A DNA stretch of 64,000 nucleotides from JACKNG01 sp050184115 (GTDB lineage Bacteria; Pseudomonadota; Gammaproteobacteria; Ga0077536), in assembly GCA_050184115.1 (NCBI GenBank), contig JBFXAQ010000010.1:160116-224115 (forward strand), read 5' to 3'. Shown piece by piece: positions 61,425-64,000 of this stretch (positions are counted from its first letter, which is position 1; each line of letters starts with the position of its first letter). The position numbers were made by a program, and so were the translations under genes. The notes under the pieces were generated by a model that had not been told where the DNA came from, searched no databases, and saw only the letters and a program-made list of their open reading frames with translations.

Positions 61425-62737
61425 GCCGCGCCCTCCTGCGGTACCGCTTTCTTCTTCGGCGGTGGGGGCGGCAACGGCCGCCATTCGCGCGGCGAATTGC
61501 CGGGCTCCCAGCCACGGTAGTAGTTCTTGGGATCGAGGTTGCCGATCGCCTCGCGCTCGGGCAGCGTCGGCATCAGCGCCGGCAGCGGCCGGTTGCGCTT
61601 GTAGATCGAGAGGCGTGCGACCAGCTCCTTGCCCTTGGGCTCGTCCTCCAGCGGCCGCGTCTCGACCCAGCCGTCCTCGACCAGTGCCTGCCATGCGCGG
61701 TGACCGGCCTCGGTGCGGATGACGGTGAAGGTCCAGCCGTCGAGCCCGATGCCGCCGAGCCCGATATCGGCGTTGTCCGCCGAGTAGTCCATGCAGTAGA
61801 GGCAGGCCGGCCGGGCGTACTTGCCGAAGGCCTTGAGCGACTTGACCTCGTCGCGGCCGTCGGCGAGCTTGATCTCGACGCGGCCCTTGATGTTGATGTT
61901 CTTGATGTCCTTCTTCGGCACCTGCAGGTCTTCGGCCAGCCAGTCGATGCCCTTCTCGGTAAAGGATTCCGAGCAGAACAGGCCGATCACGAGGCCGATG
62001 TTCTTGCGGTACCACTCGGCGACGTCGAGGCGGATGCTCGAATGCTGCTGCTGGCGCACGCCGTCGACCTGGCACGGCACGCCGACCACCGCGAGCGGCG
62101 CGATGTTCTGCTTCATCGCCTCGACCAGGCCCAGCGTGTTGGGCTGGTAGGTATAGCGCGAGCGTGCGCCGGCCAGCACCTCTTCCGGCGTGGTCTGCAG
62201 TTGCGAGACGCCCATCTGCGGGTTGTCACCGACCTCGCGCCCGGACACCACGCCCTTCAGCGTGCCTTTCTTCAGGCCGTGCACGAGCAACGCCGAACAC
62301 ACCCCGCCGTCCTGGCCGTTCTCGGCCCAGGCCTTGTCGGTGGCGCGGGCGTAGACGGCATAGGCATAGGGCCCGAAACCCTCGTCGACGTGCGGCTCGA
62401 TGAGGCCGATCTGCGATTTCAGGTCCTGGTCGGTCGGGCGCAGCACCGGGCAGGCGTCGACACACAGTTCGCAGAACACGCAGGCGTTGTCACGCGCGGC
62501 GACCGGTTTCTCGTTGGCATAGTCGAAGACGTCGACCGGGCAGATCGTGACGCAGGCCGCGCAGCCGATGCACTTGCCGGGATCGACGACGTCTTCCATC
62601 AGCATGTCGACGGCCTTGAAACCGCCGCGGTTGTATTCGGAACGCCAGGCGTAGGCCCACTCGTTGGGGTCGGCGCCTTCCTCGAGCAGGGTGCGGTAGC
62701 GCCCCTGTACTTCGCGGGTGAGGTGATCGAGATCCAC
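61421..62737 (-). CDS. FrhB-like iron-sulfur flavoprotein, predicted electron-transfer partner of KorAB
   Basis: A 438-aa protein with two [4Fe-4S] motifs at the N-terminus (Cys56, 59, 62, 66 and Cys86, 89, 92, 96) followed by the coenzyme F420 hydrogenase/dehydrogenase beta-subunit domains (about 125-370; DGGVCSALLVHGLKKG, VGVPCQVDGVR, KYARPACLYCMDYSADNADIGLGG as separate blocks). The C-terminus is Pro/Lys-rich. Gammaproteobacteria normally lack F420, so it more likely uses FAD/FMN and another acceptor. GTG start with AAGGAG upstream; first gene of the operon. Confidence 0.82.
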   Translation of the reverse strand: MDLDHLTREVQGRYRTLLEEGADPNEWAYAWRSEYNRGGFKAVDMLMEDVVDPGKCIGCAACVTICPVDVFDYANEKPVAARDNACVFCELCVDACPVLRPTDQDLKSQIGLIEPHVDEGFGPYAYAVYARATDKAWAENGQDGGVCSALLVHGLKKGTLKGVVSGREVGDNPQMGVSQLQTTPEEVLAGARSRYTYQPNTLGLVEAMKQNIAPLAVVGVPCQVDGVRQQQHSSIRLDVAEWYRKNIGLVIGLFCSESFTEKGIDWLAEDLQVPKKDIKNINIKGRVEIKLADGRDEVKSLKAFGKYARPACLYCMDYSADNADIGLGGIGLDGWTFTVIRTEAGHRAWQALVEDGWVETRPLEDEPKGKELVARLSIYKRNRPLPALMPTLPEREAIGNLDPKNYYRGWEPGNSPREWRPLPPPPPKKKAVPQEGAA

Positions 62738-62756
62738 TGACGAAGACTCCTTGGGT

Positions 62757-62768
62757 GCTTGATCAAGC
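62757..62768. promoter_or_regulatory. Perfect palindrome, likely TetR operator
   Basis: GCTTGATCAAGC, a 12-bp perfect palindrome, lies just upstream of the FrhB-like gene's ribosome-binding site and 78 nt before the divergent TetR gene. Position and symmetry fit a TetR binding site controlling the kor operon. A TAGAAT at 62805-62810 may be the -10 of the TetR gene. Confidence 0.5.
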
Positions 62769-62846
62769 GGCTGAGAACGTAGCGCGATGATGGCGCCACT
62801 TGGTTAGAATTGAGGCCCTGTCGGCCCGCGCGAGCGAATCGAGGTC

Positions 62847-63416
62847 ATGCCCAAGTCCGCCAAACCCAGCCTGCATCGCGACGCCTGGCTCGCCAAGGCA
62901 CTCGACGTGCTGTTCTCGCAAGGCATCGGCAACGTCAAGGTCGAGACGCTCGCGCGCGAACTCGAGGTGACCAAGGGCAGCTTCTACTGGCATTTCAAGA
63001 ACCGCGACGAGCTGCTGCACCAGATGGTCGACTGGTGGCGTGACAAACAGCGCGCTTTCATCGACGGGCTCGACGTCAACCACATCAGCGATGCGCCCAA
63101 CCTGATCAAGTCCGTCATCGAGTTCACCGATCACACCGAGGACTCCCGTCACGACGTCGCGATGCGCGAATTCGCGCGCTTCGACGACTATGCCGCCGCC
63201 GCGGTGGCCGACATCGACCGCCGCCGCATCGACTACCTGCGCGCGGTGTTCCAGGCCGCCGGCTTCGACGATGCCGAGGCCCTGTTGCGCGCGCAGGCGC
63301 TGTACTTCTACCAGGTGGGCGAATACACGACGTCGCTCACCCCGAACGACGCCCTGCGTGACGAACTCGCCGAGCGCCGCTTCCGCCTGCTGATCGGCAA
63401 CGCGCCGAACGCCTGA
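62847..63416 (+). CDS. TetR-family transcriptional regulator of the kor operon
   Basis: A 189-aa repressor. Helix-turn-helix at about 28-52 (VETLARELEVTKGSFYWHFKNR), a very typical TetR recognition helix, then an all-helical ligand domain. Divergent from the FrhB-korA-korB operon with a 12-bp palindrome between them, so it probably represses that operon until a ligand, perhaps an acyl-CoA or oxoacid, is present; the ligand is unknown. Confidence 0.88.
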   Translation: MPKSAKPSLHRDAWLAKALDVLFSQGIGNVKVETLARELEVTKGSFYWHFKNRDELLHQMVDWWRDKQRAFIDGLDVNHISDAPNLIKSVIEFTDHTEDSRHDVAMREFARFDDYAAAAVADIDRRRIDYLRAVFQAAGFDDAEALLRAQALYFYQVGEYTTSLTPNDALRDELAERRFRLLIGNAPNA

Positions 63417-63452
63417 GGCGAATCAGCCCGGCAGCCCCCTGCAGGCGCCGTA

Positions 63453-63491
63453 CCGGGCCGTACCGTACGCTTCCGTATGGTACTGGCCCGG
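63453..63491. repeat. Long imperfect inverted repeat after the TetR gene
   Basis: A stem of about 17 bp with one bulged T (63484) and one G-T mismatch, closed by a 4-nt loop (63470-63473). The left arm also contains a direct GCCGTACC repeat. No T run on either side. It may be a transcription end, a REP-like element or an mRNA-protecting structure. The rest of 63417-63631 shows no gene. Confidence 0.5.
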
Positions 63492-63631
63492 CACTATACC
63501 GATGCGTATGGATCAATGCAACGCGGTCGCCGCGACGCGACGGCAGCGCTGCTCGCTGCCCAGGCAGTGGGACGGTGCGGGCGGGCGGCACGGGAGAGTA
63601 CCCACCGCTGGCGCGGTGAGCGGCGGCGGGA

Positions 63632-63879
63632 TCAGGGTGGCGCGAGCTCGAACCAGAATTCGCGCAGGAAGCCGCGTCGATCGGCGTGGAACAACTGCCT
63701 TCCGGCGACCGCTTCACCCGCCTCGCAACGCCACGCGTAGAGCGTCGCGCGGCCTGTTGCGTAGGCTGGCATGTCGCCGTCGTTACCCGGATCGCGGCAG
63801 TAGGCGCGCATGGCGGCGGTCGCGCGGCGGGTGACCCGCGCCCGCTCGTCACACGGCAGGTTGGCGCCGTAGTGGGTAG
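63632..63879 (-). pseudogene. Small hypothetical gene truncated by an insertion sequence
   Basis: The last 75 or so codons of a minus-strand frame look like real protein: CDERARVTRRATAAMRAYC, then DMPAYATGRATLYAWRCEAG and RGFLREFWFELAPP before the stop. Toward its N-terminus the frame runs directly into the IS end near 63880 and gains a chance GTG start inside the element, so the original start and any signal peptide have been lost. Three Cys are retained. Family not recognised. Confidence 0.5.
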
Positions 63880-64000
63880 TGTCCGGATTTATGTGCACAA
63901 CCGCTTGAGAGCGGAGGGGTGGTCATGGCAAGAGGTTGATTGTGCAAGTCGACCTACTCTCAGAGGAGAGCGCCATGACCACCGAGAAGAAGCGTAACGC
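63880..64000 (+). mobile_element. Left end of an insertion sequence, continues beyond window
   Basis: Starts about TGTCCGGATTTATGTGCACA, followed by a 95-nt leader and a well-formed start (AGAGGAG, then ATG at 63975). A terminal TGTCCGG next to a transposase beginning MTTEKKRN suggests an IS256/Mutator-type element, but only eight codons are visible. The exact end is uncertain by a few bases. Confidence 0.55.
63975..64000 (+). CDS. Transposase, first eight codons only
   Basis: ATG preceded by AGAGGAG at a normal distance; the visible residues MTTEKKRN match the start of many IS256-type transposases. The remainder is outside the window, so the family is tentative. Confidence 0.5.

Overview
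The window is GC-rich chromosomal DNA from a gammaproteobacterium. The first half follows gene orders typical of that class: nadB / rpoE-rseA-rseB-mucD / lepA-lepB-rnc-era-recO-pdxJ-acpS, then rne / rluC, then yceD-rpmF-plsX-fabD-fabG-acpP-fabF-pabC-mltG-tmk-holB-pilZ-tatD. The second half is accessory: sulfide/sulfite oxidation genes, a complete-looking MSHA-type pilus locus, and a 2-oxoacid:ferredoxin oxidoreductase. Together these suggest a surface-attached, sulfur-oxidising or facultatively chemolithotrophic member of the Chromatiales/Ectothiorhodospiraceae type; the taxonomic placement is inference. All calls come from reading the sequence and translations; no search was run.

Layout. 1-6.3 kb: end of an SDR gene, nadB on the minus strand, and the envelope-stress operon rpoE-rseA-rseB-mucD with a small glutaredoxin-like gene. 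6.4-14.7 kb: lepA to prfC. 14.7-20.9 kb: rne (minus) divergent from rluC, a HAD phosphatase, sppA and convergent maf. 21-31 kb: fatty-acid synthesis and cell-division-linked genes; fabH is absent from its usual place between plsX and fabD. 31-38.6 kb: a glutathionyl-hydroquinone reductase, then a sulfur module (two YeeE/YedE half transporters, type II sulfide:quinone reductase, TauE/SafE exporter, monohaem cytochrome c, SoxC-like sulfite dehydrogenase) and an FAD monooxygenase. This module is marked by very AT-rich intergenic stretches unlike the rest of the window.

38.7-56.9 kb, all minus strand, is the most interesting part: a c-di-GMP-linked MSHA-like type IV pilus system in three transcription units. 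Unit 1 is histidine kinase, receiver, GGDEF-EAL protein, an extension/secretion ATPase with an N-terminal STAS domain before its MshEN c-di-GMP-binding domain, and the GspF-like platform protein. Unit 2 is the major pilin, three minor pilins (one carrying a long array of calcium-binding Asp/Gly repeats) and a 952-residue mosaic MshP/MshQ-like protein with a LamG domain. Unit 3 is a membrane GGDEF protein followed by PilM-, PilN-, PilO- and MshK-like proteins and a secretin. The start of each unit has a similar sigma-28 (FliA)-like promoter motif, CTWAAG followed 14-15 nt later by NCCGCT, suggesting that pilus, sensor and cyclase are co-ordinated with motility. No prepilin peptidase or retraction ATPase lies in the window.

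57-63.4 kb holds an SDR, two TetR regulators, and a korB-korA-FrhB-like operon with a perfect palindrome as likely TetR operator. The window ends in the left end of an insertion sequence (transposase start at 63975) that appears to have cut a small hypothetical gene.
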